From NCBI GenBank assembly GCA_023898505.1, contig CP060226.1:248001-312000 (forward strand): a stretch of DNA of 64,000 bases, written 5' to 3'. The position numbers and the translations under genes are program-made. The stretch is from Candidatus Peribacteria bacterium. Its GTDB lineage: Bacteria > Patescibacteriota > Gracilibacteria > BD1-5 > UBA6164. Shown here piece by piece: positions 39,457-49,794 of this stretch. Below the pieces are notes generated by a model. It did not search any database. It saw nothing but the letters and a program-made list of their open reading frames with translations, and was not told the DNA's origin. Within the stretch, counting starts at the first letter, position 1. Every line of letters begins with the position of its first letter.

Positions 39457-40059
39457 TTACATTGCTTCATCACTCATCTTTTTCACCTTCTTTTCTTCTA
39501 TTTTTTGCTTAATTTCTACTTCTTTTTTTACGGTTGAAGTAGCAGTTTGAAAAATCCATCCTCTTTTAGAGTCAGCATTATAGTCATAGTATTTTTCTTC
39601 GATGATTCCATACTCATAGGCAGTCATCATATAATCTTCTTGCCAATTTTCTGTTTCTTGAGTTTTTTCTACTCCTTTTGCTTTTAATATCAACTTCATG
39701 GCTTCTGTTTTTGTGATATTATCATCAGGTCTAAAAGTAGCATTTCCTGCGATAAGTCCAGCATTGAGCGCTGCTTCTATATACTTACATCCCCAGTCAG
39801 CAGGTACATCTGAAAATTTTCCTTCACAGGTATCTTTTACCTCTGATCCATGAAGCTTCATCACGATTTTCATCGTTTCTTTTCTCGTAATCGTATCACC
39901 AAGACGATATAAATCTGTATTTGCTGATTGATCGGCAATAATCCCTTCACTTGCAAGGAAATTCGCAGAATCTACTTCACTCATAGTTTCAAATGTCATG
40001 GCAAAAGTTGATGCTATTGTTAGAGAACATACCACCATACTAGCAAGAATCTTTTTCAT
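39457..40059 (-). CDS. Exported SLH-domain protein
   Basis: 200 residues. MKKILASMVVCSLTIASTFA is a signal peptide. Two S-layer-homology-type repeats follow: YRLGDTITRKETMKIVMKLH with FSDVPADWGCKYIEAALNAG, and FRPDDNITKTEAMKLILKAK with MMTAYEYGIIEE. The C-terminus is charged (EIKQKIEEKKVKKMSDEAM). SLH domains anchor proteins to secondary cell-wall polymers, so this is probably an envelope attachment protein. ATG 40057 begins the signal peptide. Confidence 0.85.
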   Translation of the reverse strand: MKKILASMVVCSLTIASTFAMTFETMSEVDSANFLASEGIIADQSANTDLYRLGDTITRKETMKIVMKLHGSEVKDTCEGKFSDVPADWGCKYIEAALNAGLIAGNATFRPDDNITKTEAMKLILKAKGVEKTQETENWQEDYMMTAYEYGIIEEKYYDYNADSKRGWIFQTATSTVKKEVEIKQKIEEKKVKKMSDEAM

Positions 40060-40080
40060 AATTGTGTGATTACAAATTAA

Positions 40081-40102
40081 GCACTCGAAAAATTGCGAGT
40101 GC
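40081..40102. terminator. Hairpin between htpX and SLH gene
   Basis: GCACTCG..GCGAGTGC inverted repeat (7-8 bp) in the 89-base gap. It has no good T-run, so it may be a weak terminator for htpX or a leader structure of the SLH gene. Confidence 0.4.
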
Positions 40103-40148
40103 CTAGAGTATAAACGAAGGATAAAAAAAACCAAATTTATTGTTCGTC

Positions 40149-41060
40149 TTAGATGGACATATCTTCAAGTCTTTGAATCCTGTCCTTGAGTGATGGGTGG
40201 CTTGAAAACAATTCTTTCCAGGTTCATTTTTCCCTTCTTGTACTGATTTTAAAGGCTGCCATTTTCGAGTCATCACCGAGAGTTATATCTTGCATCCTTT
40301 TGAGAGCCTTCAGTGCATCAATCATCTTCTTTTTCCCAACAAACTCAGCACTTCCTGCGTCAGCCCTATACTCCCTATGACGACTAAACCACATCGCTAC
40401 CATAGATGCCAAGATACCAAAAACAATCTCTAAAACAATAGAGGCGACATAATACACCCAACTTGGGCCATTGTTTTCACCTTTACTCAGATAATTATCA
40501 AGAATATTTGCCACCACACGAGCGAGGAAAATAACAAAGGTATTGAGTACTCCTTGAAGCAGAGTCATCGTCACCATATCTCCATTGAGGATATGTGCCA
40601 TCTCATGTCCGATCACTCCTTCTATCTCATCTTTTGACATACCATCGAGAAGTCATGTAGATACCGCCACGAGTGAACTATTTTTTGAGGCTCCCGTTGC
40701 AAATGCATTTGGCTCAGATGATTCATAGATCCCCACTTCCGGCATCATAATTCTGTGTCTTTCTGAGATATCTTCTACTACCTGATACACAAGTCGTTCT
40801 TTTCCACCCATCATGGCGATTTCTTCTTTTGAATACACTTTTACCCCGTAGGCTCTTTTTGCCATCCATTTTGAAAGAAACAAGCTCACAAAACTTCCCG
40901 TAAACCCAACTACCAAAGCAAAGATAAAAATTGCCGTATAATCAAATCCATATCCTGTTATATTGATTCCAAAAACATTTTCCAACACAGCGATAACGAT
41001 ATTAATCAGGATAATTACCGCCAAATTCATCACCAAAAAGAGAAAAATTCTTTTAAACAT
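40149..41060 (-). CDS. htpX: Protease HtpX homologue
   Basis: Membrane zinc metalloprotease of envelope quality control, 303 residues. Two N-terminal transmembrane helices (IFLFLVMNLAVIILINIVIA, YTAIFIFALVVGFTGSFVSL), then PEVGIYESSEPNAFATGASK, the zinc motif VIGHEMAHILNGD, more helices, and FSRHREYRADAGSAEFVGKK with the third zinc ligand Glu. SSHPSLKDRIQRLEDM is the standard ending. Two UGA-Gly codons (after AVST and after RREK). Confidence 0.92.
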
Positions 41061-41121
41061 ATTTCAAAATTACGTAAATTTTTAAAGCAACAAACATTGT
41101 ATTCTTGAAAATGCTTTTGTC

Positions 41122-41140
41122 AATGAGAATTATTCTCATT
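41122..41140. promoter_or_regulatory. 19-bp palindromic operator, Fur-box-like
   Basis: AATGAGAATTATTCTCATT is a perfect 9-1-9 inverted repeat with the spacing and sequence style of Fur/MntR/DtxR-type sites. It lies between divergent htpX and the TrmB-type gene, 62 bases before the htpX ATG. The protein that binds it is unknown. Confidence 0.5.
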
Positions 41141-41166
41141 AATTACAATTAAGAAGTCCTGAAAAG

Positions 41167-41195
41167 TTGTATTTTAAAAGAAAAAATAGTATAAT
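41167..41195 (+). promoter_or_regulatory. Promoter of the TrmB-type gene
   Basis: TTGTAT (41167-41172), exactly 17 bases, TATAAT (41190-41195). The 19-bp palindrome lies 26 bases upstream. Confidence 0.55.
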
Positions 41196-41290
41196 TAACG
41201 TGAATATGGAAAATAATAACCTTCCTAAATTGTTTTAGGAACTTACAACTGTATCATCTTATCTTCCTATACTTCTTTTACTGTCTCTGT

Positions 41291-42031
41291 ATGCTTATCG
41301 ATACCCTTAAACACTACGGTTTTTCTGAAAAAGAAGCAAAAGTCTATCTTGCGAACCTAGAACTTGGAAATTCTATTGCGAGTTCTATTGCAAGAAAAGC
41401 AGGAGAAAACAGAGTCACTACCTATTCTCTTCTCAAAGAACTCATGAAACGAGGAATCGTACACGAGATCAATAAAGACGGAGTAAAGTATTTTTCTGCT
41501 ATATCACCGAAAGATCTTATCAAACAAGAAGAACAAAAAATAGAAAGACTGAAATGAGTGCTTCCTGAACTTTTAGCCATATCCAATAAGTATAATAGCA
41601 AAACAAAAGTGTATTTTTATGAAGGATTTGAACGCCTGAAGGAATTATTTAAAGAAATCGTTGATGCAGGAGCAAATATGACAGAACCATATCTCACCTT
41701 TGTTGGAACCCTAGAAATGGAACCACACATGAAAGAATTCCTTGAAACAGAGTTTATTGAGTATCGTATGAAACAAAACACTCCGACCAAGGCCATTATT
41801 GCCGATAATAACTCAAACTATGCAAAGTACCATGTGGATAAGCATGATACACTCATTATCAATGACCCAATATTTACTATGGGAAATGAAATCGTTCTCT
41901 ATGAAGGAAATAAAATCGGAGTACTTAGTTATTTTAGCAAAGAAGTATATGGATTGGTTATTGAAAGCGAGGTCCTCCATACTGCTCTCAAAGGAATGTT
42001 TCACCTTATTTGGAAAGCCTATAAAAAATAA
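41291..42031 (+). CDS. TrmB-family transcriptional regulator
   Basis: 246 residues. The N-terminal winged helix is MLIDTLKHYGFSEKEAKVYL, then IARKAGENRVTTYSLLKELM, followed by an effector-type domain (YFYEGFERLKELFKEIVDAG, IIINDPIFTMGNEIVLYEGN style segments). One UGA-Gly at the domain junction (ERLK-G-VLPELL). TrmB proteins are mostly archaeal sugar sensors but are frequent in CPR. Its own promoter and a palindromic operator lie upstream. The target is unknown. Confidence 0.85.
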
Positions 42032-42037
42032 AAACAA

Positions 42038-43789
42038 ATGTTGGCTATAACTACATGACTGAGGGAGCTTGGTAAACAACTACATCCTGATTATCCCAGT
42101 GACGTGGTAATCATTGATGTAGATTGAAAAAAGGATAATCGAATTGAAAGTATAGAATCATATACAAAAGAAACAAATGTTGTCATATACTTTTGAGCTA
42201 TGTATTATGATAAAGACTGAAAAATAAACCATACCTCGACTTACTCTCTCGAAGTATTTGATGGAATCCTTGATCATATTATAAAGATATTACCCAAAAG
42301 ATGTAAAGTCAATGTTAAAGTTGCCACTCCAGTATCTTATGCCTGTAATAATATTGAAGATACTAAAGATCTTGTTCCTATAGATGAGGAAACACGTATT
42401 TTAAGAAAAAGAGCATACGATAAACTATGAAAAAAGTGGCAAGAAAGATTACATATTTCAGGTGTAGAGACGGAACATCATAAACTCTTGAGATATATAA
42501 AGGGCAATACAGAAATTACAGGAGAAGAAACCTCAAGTCTAGAAATTTATAAATTATTGGCTCAAGTTTTTGAAGAAGATAGTCATTTCCAACAAGATAT
42601 ATATGATACTATGAGTGACCGACAACAAACAAACGGCAATGTTCAATATTCTCTCTATGAAGCCGCGATAAGAATTAGTGACTTCCTACAAGGAAAAAAT
42701 ATTCAAGTAACAACAGACACCTCCTCAAAAATTAACACCATTATCCAACACCTCATTTCCTGAAAAAGGTACAGTGGAGAAGCATATAAAAGATTACAAA
42801 CAATGATACGATGAAATAGTCCTACAGATATATCCCCTATTTCTATTGCTCTACAAAGAAAGAAACTGAGAAAATACAACAGACTCAAAGAAGGGAAAGA
42901 AAAGGTATTAAGCCGTCGAAAATACACTCTACTATGAGTATGAGCTGCGATATGAATGATAACTTGAATCTATCAATACAGTAAGCATACAACTCAAGCA
43001 GAAGATGAGGCAGTATTTGAAGAACAACTTGTTGAGACGATTTGATGAGCGGTAATCATCGAAGGATTTTGATGACCAAATATACAGTTCAAGTATAATA
43101 CTCAAGAAAAAAGAAGAGAGTTTCTTAAGAAAACAAAAAGACTCCTCGAAAATATGTTCACTGCAAAATACGGTACTTCTCAATCTTCAGATATACAGAT
43201 AGGGTTTATGCTGATAAATCAACTAGTCACTTCTGGTTTTTTAGACTACACTCGGGATGATAGCTACGGAAGTGCCGCCAGATTTCTGAAATACTTTATA
43301 GAGAAAAATAAAGCGTATTTAAAACATCTATGATTCCCTGTATCATCTCCATATGGTATCTATGAACCCTATCAAGATGCGATTGAAGCGACATCCCAAA
43401 TGAAAGAAAATCAAGAGTTTGATGATTGGTGGGTTACACGCATCGGTACGTTTATAGGAAAATTTGGCATAGAGTATGAACTCGGCATTATTAACTGTGA
43501 TGAACTCTCCATCTCCTTGGGAAGCTGACCGAAATGTATATGAAATCACTGAAGACTCCTTGTCGCTCGACAAAAGCAAAATATCCCCCTATCTTTTGCA
43601 TACCGAGAGCTTACTCACGAATCAGCAAATAATCCTGACTATCAAAATAGAGCGTTAGACATTATAGATTGGAATTGGTGAGACTTTTGAAGAACCATAT
43701 GGCACAATACAACGTACTCAATTTGAAGATTTAATACTCCCGATGCAAAAGACGTAATAAATGAGCTATCAGATTTAAATTTGTTGTAA
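42038..43789 (+). CDS. Hypothetical membrane-anchored protein, UGA-rich
   Basis: 583 codons, visible only when about 24 UGA codons are read as Gly. The N-terminal part (MLAITTGLRELGKQLHPDYP, VVIIDVDGKKDNRIESIESY) is soluble. A transmembrane segment TLLGVGAAIGMITGIYQYSK lies near residue 305, with most of its Gly from UGA. The C-terminal domain (FMLINQLVTSGFLDYTRDDS, DAIEATSQMKENQEFDDWWV, ELTHESANNPDYQNRALDII) follows. No family recognised. It begins 6 bases after the TrmB-type gene and may be under its control. Confidence 0.65.
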
Positions 43790-43883
43790 TTCTTCTACAA
43801 CATCCTCTATCCTCCAAAACTTGCGATTTTCCACAACAAAGATATACTCGAAAGCATATCTTTATTTTTTAAAAATTATTTCT

Positions 43884-45095
43884 ATGAAGAAACTTGTACT
43901 TTTTTTAGGGATTTGTTGTAGCCTCATCCTCCTTGCAAGTTGTGGTACACAAAGTACCGAACAAACTAATTCTACTACAAGTACTCCAGAAAATGGTGGA
44001 GTAAATACAGAAGAAACAACAACTGATTCACCAGAGGTAATTAAGATCGGGGTACTGGCTCCTATTAGTGGCGGAGCGGCTGCCTATGGAGAAGATGCAG
44101 TGAATGCGTACACACAAGTAGTAGAAGCCTATAACGCTCTAAATACTCCAAAAATTGAGCTCGTAGTCGAAGACTCAAAGTGTAATGGTAAAGATAGTGT
44201 CCTTGCTTATAACAAGCTCGTAAATGTCGACAAAGTACAGGCAATTGCTGGAGCCACTTGTTCTTCCGCTACTATCCCTGCAGCAAAAATCACACAAACA
44301 TCAAAAATCCCTATGATATCTCCAACATCATCTGCTCCATCTATTTCCGATATCGGACCATATATTTACAGATACTATAACGACCTCGATGCTGCCAATG
44401 CAGTAGTAAACTATCTACAATGAAAAGGAGCTACAAAAATTGGTATCCTCGTAGAAAATACTGACTACGGAGTTGGGTATGCAAATGCCGTAAAAGAAAG
44501 ATTTACCGGGGAAGTAGTCTTTGATGAAAAATTTGATAGTGATGAGAAGGACTTTGCCCTTATTGCAAAAAAAGTAGCTAATATCTCTGAAGATATCGAC
44601 GCACTTATATTTGTTCCAAATAATGAAAACTCCGCGCTCGGTATCCTCCTCTGACTACAAAAAGAAGGGAACACTCTTGCGCAACTCACAAAAAATGGAA
44701 AACTCATTGGAAGTGAAGGAATTATTTCTGATGGCGTTATAGAACAGGTAGGAGATGATTTCAATGGAACACTTTCAACAAAGATTATTGATGATATGGA
44801 AATGTTTAATGATTCAGGAAAACAATTCATGGAAACATATACATCCCAACATCCCGTACAATCATCTGAACTTTTTGTAACCCTCGAAGGAGAAACTATG
44901 TCGCTTATTGCCGATGCCATCAAAGATGGAAACTATACGAGTGAATTTATCCAAAACTACCTCCAGTCTGTTCATGAAGGAAATCCTCGTGAAGGATTCT
45001 TTGGAAGTTATTATTTTAAAGCAAGTGGAGATGCCGTAGGACTCAACTTCCTCATGGCTGAAATACAAAATGGAAAATTAGAAACATTAAAATAA
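43884..45095 (+). CDS. Branched-chain amino acid-type ABC transporter, substrate-binding lipoprotein
   Basis: 403 residues. MKKLVLFLGICCSLILLASC is a lipoprotein signal with lipobox Cys, then a Thr/Ser/Glu linker. The periplasmic-binding-protein type I (Leu/Ile/Val) domain shows IKIGVLAPISGGAAAYGEDA, VEDSKCNGKDSVLAYNKLVN, AIAGATCSSATIPAAKI and GIISDGVIEQVGDDFNGTL. Two UGA-Gly codons. First gene of the transporter. The ligand may be a branched-chain amino acid or a related compound such as urea; the sequence alone does not decide. Confidence 0.88.
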
Positions 45096-45109
45096 TTCAT
45101 TTATTTTAA

Positions 45110-45179
45110 GATTCCCGGATCACACCCCAGGGTGTCTCTCTCTTAATCAGAGATTAATTCACCTTGAAGTCCGAGAATC
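45110..45179 (+). ncRNA. Candidate four-way-junction RNA element between livJ- and livH-like genes
   Basis: A closing stem GATTCCCGGA (45110-45119) / TCCGAGAATC (45170-45179) encloses three small hairpins in a row: ACACC-CCAG-GGTGT (45122-45135), TTAATC-AGA-GATTAA (45143-45157) and TTCA-CCT-TGAA (45158-45168). Loops of 3-4 bases exclude a tRNA. It occupies most of the 124-base gap and could control the permease genes or protect a processed end. No known riboswitch class is recognised. Confidence 0.45.
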
Positions 45180-45219
45180 ACGAGTATTTTTACTTTTATA
45201 CTTTTAGCTTTCTACTCCC

Positions 45220-46041
45220 TTGGACCTTCACTATATTCTCTTCAATACTATCATCTACGGATATATCACCCTCGTACTATCCTCTATTTTTGCGTACAAA
45301 AGGTATATAAATTTTTCTCTTCCAGGAGTTTTTATCCTCATGTCCTACGTTTTGTATGATGTCGTAACATGAGCCCCAATATCTGATATCCTGTTTATGG
45401 GAGCCAGTATCCTGGTTTTATATTTTTGAGTAGATTTCTTGATTTTCAGAAGCTTCAAAGAAACAAAACGACGTGAGTTATTTAGTATTGTCTTTACCTT
45501 GGGATTGCTCACATTTGTTGAAAATTTTTGACTTTTTGTTTATGGATCAGGGCTCAGAGGGTTAGATATCTTTCATATATCGACTTCTCTACTTGTAAGC
45601 GTCTTTATCGTCTGAAATCTCCTACTCATCTACTTCTTGAAGTACTCACTAACAGGAAAAGCGCTCCTGGCTACCTATGAAAATCCAAACACGATTCAAA
45701 GTCTCGGTATCAATATCCAGAGATTTGTACTTCCCTATCTTATCGTTCTCTTTATCATCGGTCTCGGCATAGCTTTTATCAATATCAATGAAAATATTCT
45801 TAGACCAAATGATCTCGTGTTTTATCTCTTAAAATGACTTGGGATTATGGTACTCGTAGGACTCAGAAAGATCGAATATACACTTATCGGTGCTTGTATC
45901 TACGTGATCATCGAGTATCTTCTCTTTGTGGAAGTTGGCCTCAGCATTACCTACAAAGAAGCCCTTATCCTCTTTATTATCTTGATACTTCTTGTCTTTA
46001 AACCAAACGGTATTTTTAGCCTAACCAGCAGAAAGATTTAA
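45220..46041 (+). CDS. Liv-type ABC transporter permease (LivH-like)
   Basis: 273 residues. UAG at 45205-45207 limits the 5' end, so TTG 45220 is the first usable start (LDLHYILFNTIIYGYITLVL). Multi-pass membrane protein with KRYINFSLPGVFILMSYVLY, RELFSIVFTLGLLTFVENFG, YSLTGKALLATYENPNTIQS (the cytoplasmic EAA-like loop typical of LivH), ENILRPNDLVFYLLKGLGI and LLVFKPNGIFS at the C-terminus. About six UGA-Gly codons. Slightly shorter than usual LivH at the N-terminus. Confidence 0.8.
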
Positions 46042-46049
46042 AACCATAT

Positions 46050-46165
46050 AATACCCCTAACCTTCCCGAGCTCGGGACCTTTACCACTAAGAGCAAGGGG
46101 CTACAAAATAAAATCTTCCCTTTTCAAGGGAAGTATCCCGAGGACTCGGGAGGATGGGTTATTAA
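46050..46165. repeat. Dispersed repeats between permease genes
   Basis: TTCCCGAGCTCGGGA, ACTAAGAGCAAGGGG, CTTCCCTTTTCAAGGGAAG and TCCCGAGGACTCGGGA palindromes in tandem, in the 174-base gap between the two permease genes. Confidence 0.8.
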
Positions 46166-46215
46166 AATACTATGACAATATTCTACTTTATCCTCACCCC
46201 TTTTCCCCTATACAT

Positions 46216-47088
46216 ATGAACCTCGACTTCTTTACATCCATCGCCATCATCGCACTCATCTTTTTTATCTTGAGTTCTGGATTTAAATTTTTCCTCAATC
46301 TCAAACAAGAGCTTGATTTCTCGTATATCGCCATCATCATCTTTGGGAGTTATGCGAGTGTCATTATCAACAATACGTGGCAGACAGGAATCCTTGCTTC
46401 TGCAGGGCTTGCATTTTTACTCGCAATCATATTTACCTTTTTTATTCTCTATCTTTCATCAAAACTTTCGGAGGTATACTTCATCATCGGTACACTTTCG
46501 CTCTATATGATATCCTTACACCTTGCAAGAAACCTAGAGATTACGGGATGAGCTATGGGTATCTCTACCATCGGAAAAGAAGTCATAAGTGGAATCAGTG
46601 TATATAATTCTCTCGATTTCCTCGTCTTTATCTCTCTCCTTACTGGTATCATTATCATTATACTTTGGTACATAAAAAAGACTTACTTCTATACTGGGCT
46701 CATTGCTTGGTGAGAAAATGAAGTCGTCGTCACGGCTCTTGGAGTGAGTATTAGAAAATATACGCTTTTTATGATTATGCTTACGACATTTCTTGCTGTT
46801 ATCTGAGGGACACTCTATGCCTTCAACTTTATGTATATTGATCCCAATACTTTTTGGACGAGCATGGTTCTCCCGATTCTTATCATCTCACTTATGTCCT
46901 ATAAATTCAAAGAAATCGGTACCCTCATCATTTCTTTTTGAATCATCTTTTTCTATGAGTATATTCGCTTTATCAAAATAGTAGAACCACAGCAACTCGG
47001 ATTTTTTCGTGAAATTATATTTTCTCTCCTCGTGATGATTGCTGCCTACCTAATTTTTCGAAAGACCCATTTTTGAAGAGAGGTGTAA
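46216..47088 (+). CDS. Liv-type ABC transporter permease (LivM-like)
   Basis: 290 residues, multi-pass. FFILSSGFKFFLNLKQELDF, LHLARNLEITGGAMGISTI (LivM-type TGG loop), GENEVVVTALGVSIRKYTLF (cytoplasmic coupling loop equivalent to ENEIAAEALGIN) and AVIGGTLYAFNFMYIDPNTF are diagnostic. Several Gly are UGA codons. Ends at UAA 47086-47088. Partner of the preceding permease. Confidence 0.85.
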
Positions 47089-47091
47089 CTC

Positions 47092-47190
47092 CATCATCCT
47101 GAGTGAATCTCAAGAACTCGGGAGAAATCGAAGGATCCATCTTTATACATAAAAGCGATTCTTCCACTACGGTCAGAATGACAATAACCA
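47092..47190. repeat. Dispersed repeat unit
   Basis: CATCCTGAGTGAATCTCAAG, GAACTCGGG, AATCGAAGGATCCATC and GCGATTCTTCCACTACGGTC AGAATGACA: the two arms of a long imperfect palindrome. The same arms, more degraded, are translated inside the second Cys-rich paralogue at 51118-51205. Confidence 0.75.
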
Positions 47191-47215
47191 CACATTACCC
47201 ATTTACCCTCATCCT

Positions 47216-47950
47216 ATGCTACACATACACAATCTCCACTGGTGAGTTGGAAAAATAGACATCTTAAAATGAATCGACCTCCAGGTAAAAAAATGAGAAG
47301 CCGTTGGTATCGTCGGACCAAATGGATGTGGGAAAACCAGCCTCATGAACACCATCAATGGTTTTAACTCCGCCACAAAATGAAGCATCAAGTTTCACCA
47401 TGAAGATATCACGAAACTTTCCGTAGAAAAACGCGCAAACAAAGGAATCGGAAGAGTATTTCAGAGTTTTTGAATCTTTAAAAATTTGACGCTCTATGAA
47501 AATCTCGCTCTTGCCTATATCACCTCTCTTCCTTTTTACTACAAACTGTTACCTCTCCGCTTTCTTCCTAAAAAAGTACGACATGATATCTTCGATATAT
47601 TAAAAGAACTCCAACTCAACCATAAAAAAGATGTCCTCGCTGGAGAACTCTCAGGAGGACAGATGCGCTTACTTGAAATTGCTAGACTCTACTTGCAAGA
47701 CACTCATATCTACCTCCTTGATGAACCAACAGCTGGAGTCTCGCCAAAACTGAAAGGAGCGGTTGTTACTCTCATAAAAAAGATTATCCAAAAATGAAAA
47801 GCCGTGATTATCGTCGAGCACGACTTTGCTTGGCTCGGAGAGTTTGTTGATAGACTGGTGGTAATGGATGATGGAAAGGTAATTCTTGATGGACCCTACA
47901 AAGAAATCAAAGATAATACAAAGTTAAAAGAATTATATTTTGGAGGATAA
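47216..47950 (+). CDS. Liv-type ABC transporter ATPase (LivG-like)
   Basis: 244 residues. Walker A is VGPNGCGKTSLMNTINGF, with Q-loop RVFQSFGIFKNLTLYENL, signature GELSGGQMRLLEIARLY, Walker B YLLDEPTAGVSP and H-loop VIIVEHDFAWLG. ATG 47216 begins MLHIHNLHWGVGKIDILKGI. Eight UGA-Gly codons. Only one ATPase gene follows the permeases and no LivF is present, so it may act as a homodimer or pair with an unlinked subunit. Confidence 0.92.
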
Positions 47951-47952
47951 GG

Positions 47953-47990
47953 AAATACTGTTGTAGAACTTCTACAGCAGTATTTTAAAA
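47953..47990 (+). terminator. Intrinsic terminator of the transporter operon
   Basis: AAATACTGTTGTAGAA pairs with TCTACAGCAGTATTT (one G-U), directly after the LivG-like stop and followed by TTTTAAAATAG. Confidence 0.7.
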
Positions 47991-48066
47991 TAGAATTTTA
48001 CAAGAAGTACATTAACTTTATAATGAATTAATATCTGTCTTTTAGCATCTTTTACTAAAAAACGCC

Positions 48067-49602
48067 ATGACTCCTCCTACGTTTCAACATCTCTGAGCTT
48101 TCTGGCAAAACTTCTGCATACACAAAAGAAAATCGGACTATTCAAATGCAGATATCGTTTCTGTATTCCCCGCAAGTTGTCCCTATCCAGTTTGGCACAA
48201 AGATGAATGGTTAGAGCATGCAAATCCACCATCTGCAGAGTTTAATTTTGAAGAAGATTTCTTTCAACAGCTCTGGGAAGTATTTTCAAAATCCCCAATT
48301 CCTCATAATGTCGGTATAGGAAGTGAAAATTGTGAATATACCGATGATTGTTGGTACTCAAAAAATTGTTATCTCTGTCACTCTATTGGATGGTGTGAAG
48401 ACTGTCGATATATCTACAGAAACGTGCGATTAAAAGACTGTTATTTTTGTGTATATTGTTTTGATTGTAGTAGATCCATTGATCTCTCATACTGCTTCGA
48501 CTGCTCAAGTGTGAAATACGCTATCGACTCTAAGCGTTGTCAAAATAGTGCATTTCTCTATGATTGTCAGGACTGTGAGGATTGTCTCCTTTGCTGGAAT
48601 CAGAGAAATAAAAGATACTGCATCGCAAATACACAGTACTCAAAAGAGGAGTATGAAAAAGAACTGAAGAAATATACCCTGAGTTCCAGAAGTGTCTATA
48701 AAAAACTAGAACAACAATTTTCAGAATACATAAAAACTCATGCCTACTGGAAAAATCTACACCTTGAATCTACAGAAAAGTCTACAGGAGATTATTTAAA
48801 AAATACTAAAAATTGTACTGATTGCTACCTTGTAGATGAATCACAGGATTGTGAAAATACTCTCCGCTGCTTTCAAGCGAGAAATAGTAAAAATAGTATT
48901 TCCGTATTTGATGGTGATAAGATTGTAAACACATCTATGGCACAAGACGCTTGTTATAACATCTCTCACTGTTGTGATGTAAATAGATGTAAAAATCTAG
49001 ATTATTGTGCTCACTGTTATGAATGTGAAGATTGTTTCGCATCATGTGGGCTCGTCTGAAAAAAGTATTATATCCTCAATAAAGAATATTCTCCAGAAGC
49101 ATATACAAGGCTAAAGGAAAAGATTATTTCTCATCTTCAAGATACAGGAGTCTATGGAGAGTTTTTCCCTGCCTATTTCTCTGCCACCAGTTATGATGAA
49201 AGTCTTGCAAGTTTTTACTTCCCTCTCTCGATAGAAGAACAAAAAGCTCAAGGATATAGAACCAGAGTAGAAGAATCCTACAACAAAGATGAGTATACGG
49301 ATATATCTCTCCTTCCTGATATCACAGGAGATGAAAGTATATGAAGCTACTGGGACCAAGAAAGAAAGCGTCCGTTTCAAATAAGCAAAGAAGACGTTCA
49401 GTTTTATAAAAAAATCTGAGCTCCCGTACATGATACCTTTTATATATCCAGGTTCCTAAAGAACTACCGCTGGATGTTTCCAGGTCTTCGACTCAGAACC
49501 ACCACTTGCTCGATATCGTGAAAACAGATACAAACGACTCTCCCAGAGTTCCTAGACTCAAGAATTGCGTCAGAAGAAGAGTACAATAAAATAATCTACT
49601 AA
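48067..49602 (+). CDS. Cys-rich repeat protein, paralogue 1
   Basis: 511 residues. The central region, residues about 95-330, is a run of N/D-C-x-x-C units (CEYTDDCWYSKNCYLCHS, CEDCRYIYRNVRLKDCYFC, DCQDCEDCLLCWNQRNKRYC), interrupted by helical ANTQYSKEEYEKELKKYTL blocks. YYILNKEYSPEAYTRLKEKI then TGVYGEFFPAYFSATSYDES mark the family end shared with the next three genes. Four UGA-Gly codons. The pattern suggests a solenoid with stacked Cys/Asn ladders or many metal sites. Unlike its neighbours it lacks the N-terminal CKHC finger. Function unknown. Confidence 0.75.
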
Positions 49603-49611
49603 TTATAATCC

Positions 49612-49775
49612 ACCCTAGCCCTCCTTTACTACTAAAGGAGGGAATAAAAAAAGAATAACAGTGCTTCCTTTAGTAGTAAAGGAAGCTGTCCCGAGTATTC
49701 GGGAAGATAGATGACTTATAATTATTAACCCTTTCTGTCCTTCGGACATCTTTCCCTTACGTTTAAGGGTAAGAA
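49612..49775. repeat. Dispersed repeats between Cys-rich paralogues
   Basis: CCTCCTTTACTACTAAAGGAGG, TTCCTTTAGTAGTAAAGGAA, TCCCGAGTATTCGGGA and CCCTTACGTTTAAGGG, four palindromes in the 190-base gap. Confidence 0.8.
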
Positions 49776-49794
49776 ATAATATATAAAATATACT

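Noticed and set aside
45110..45179. tRNA gene
   Set aside because: The fold has a closing stem and three hairpins but loops of only 3-4 bases, no 7-base anticodon loop and no T-loop motif; recorded instead as a candidate structured RNA.
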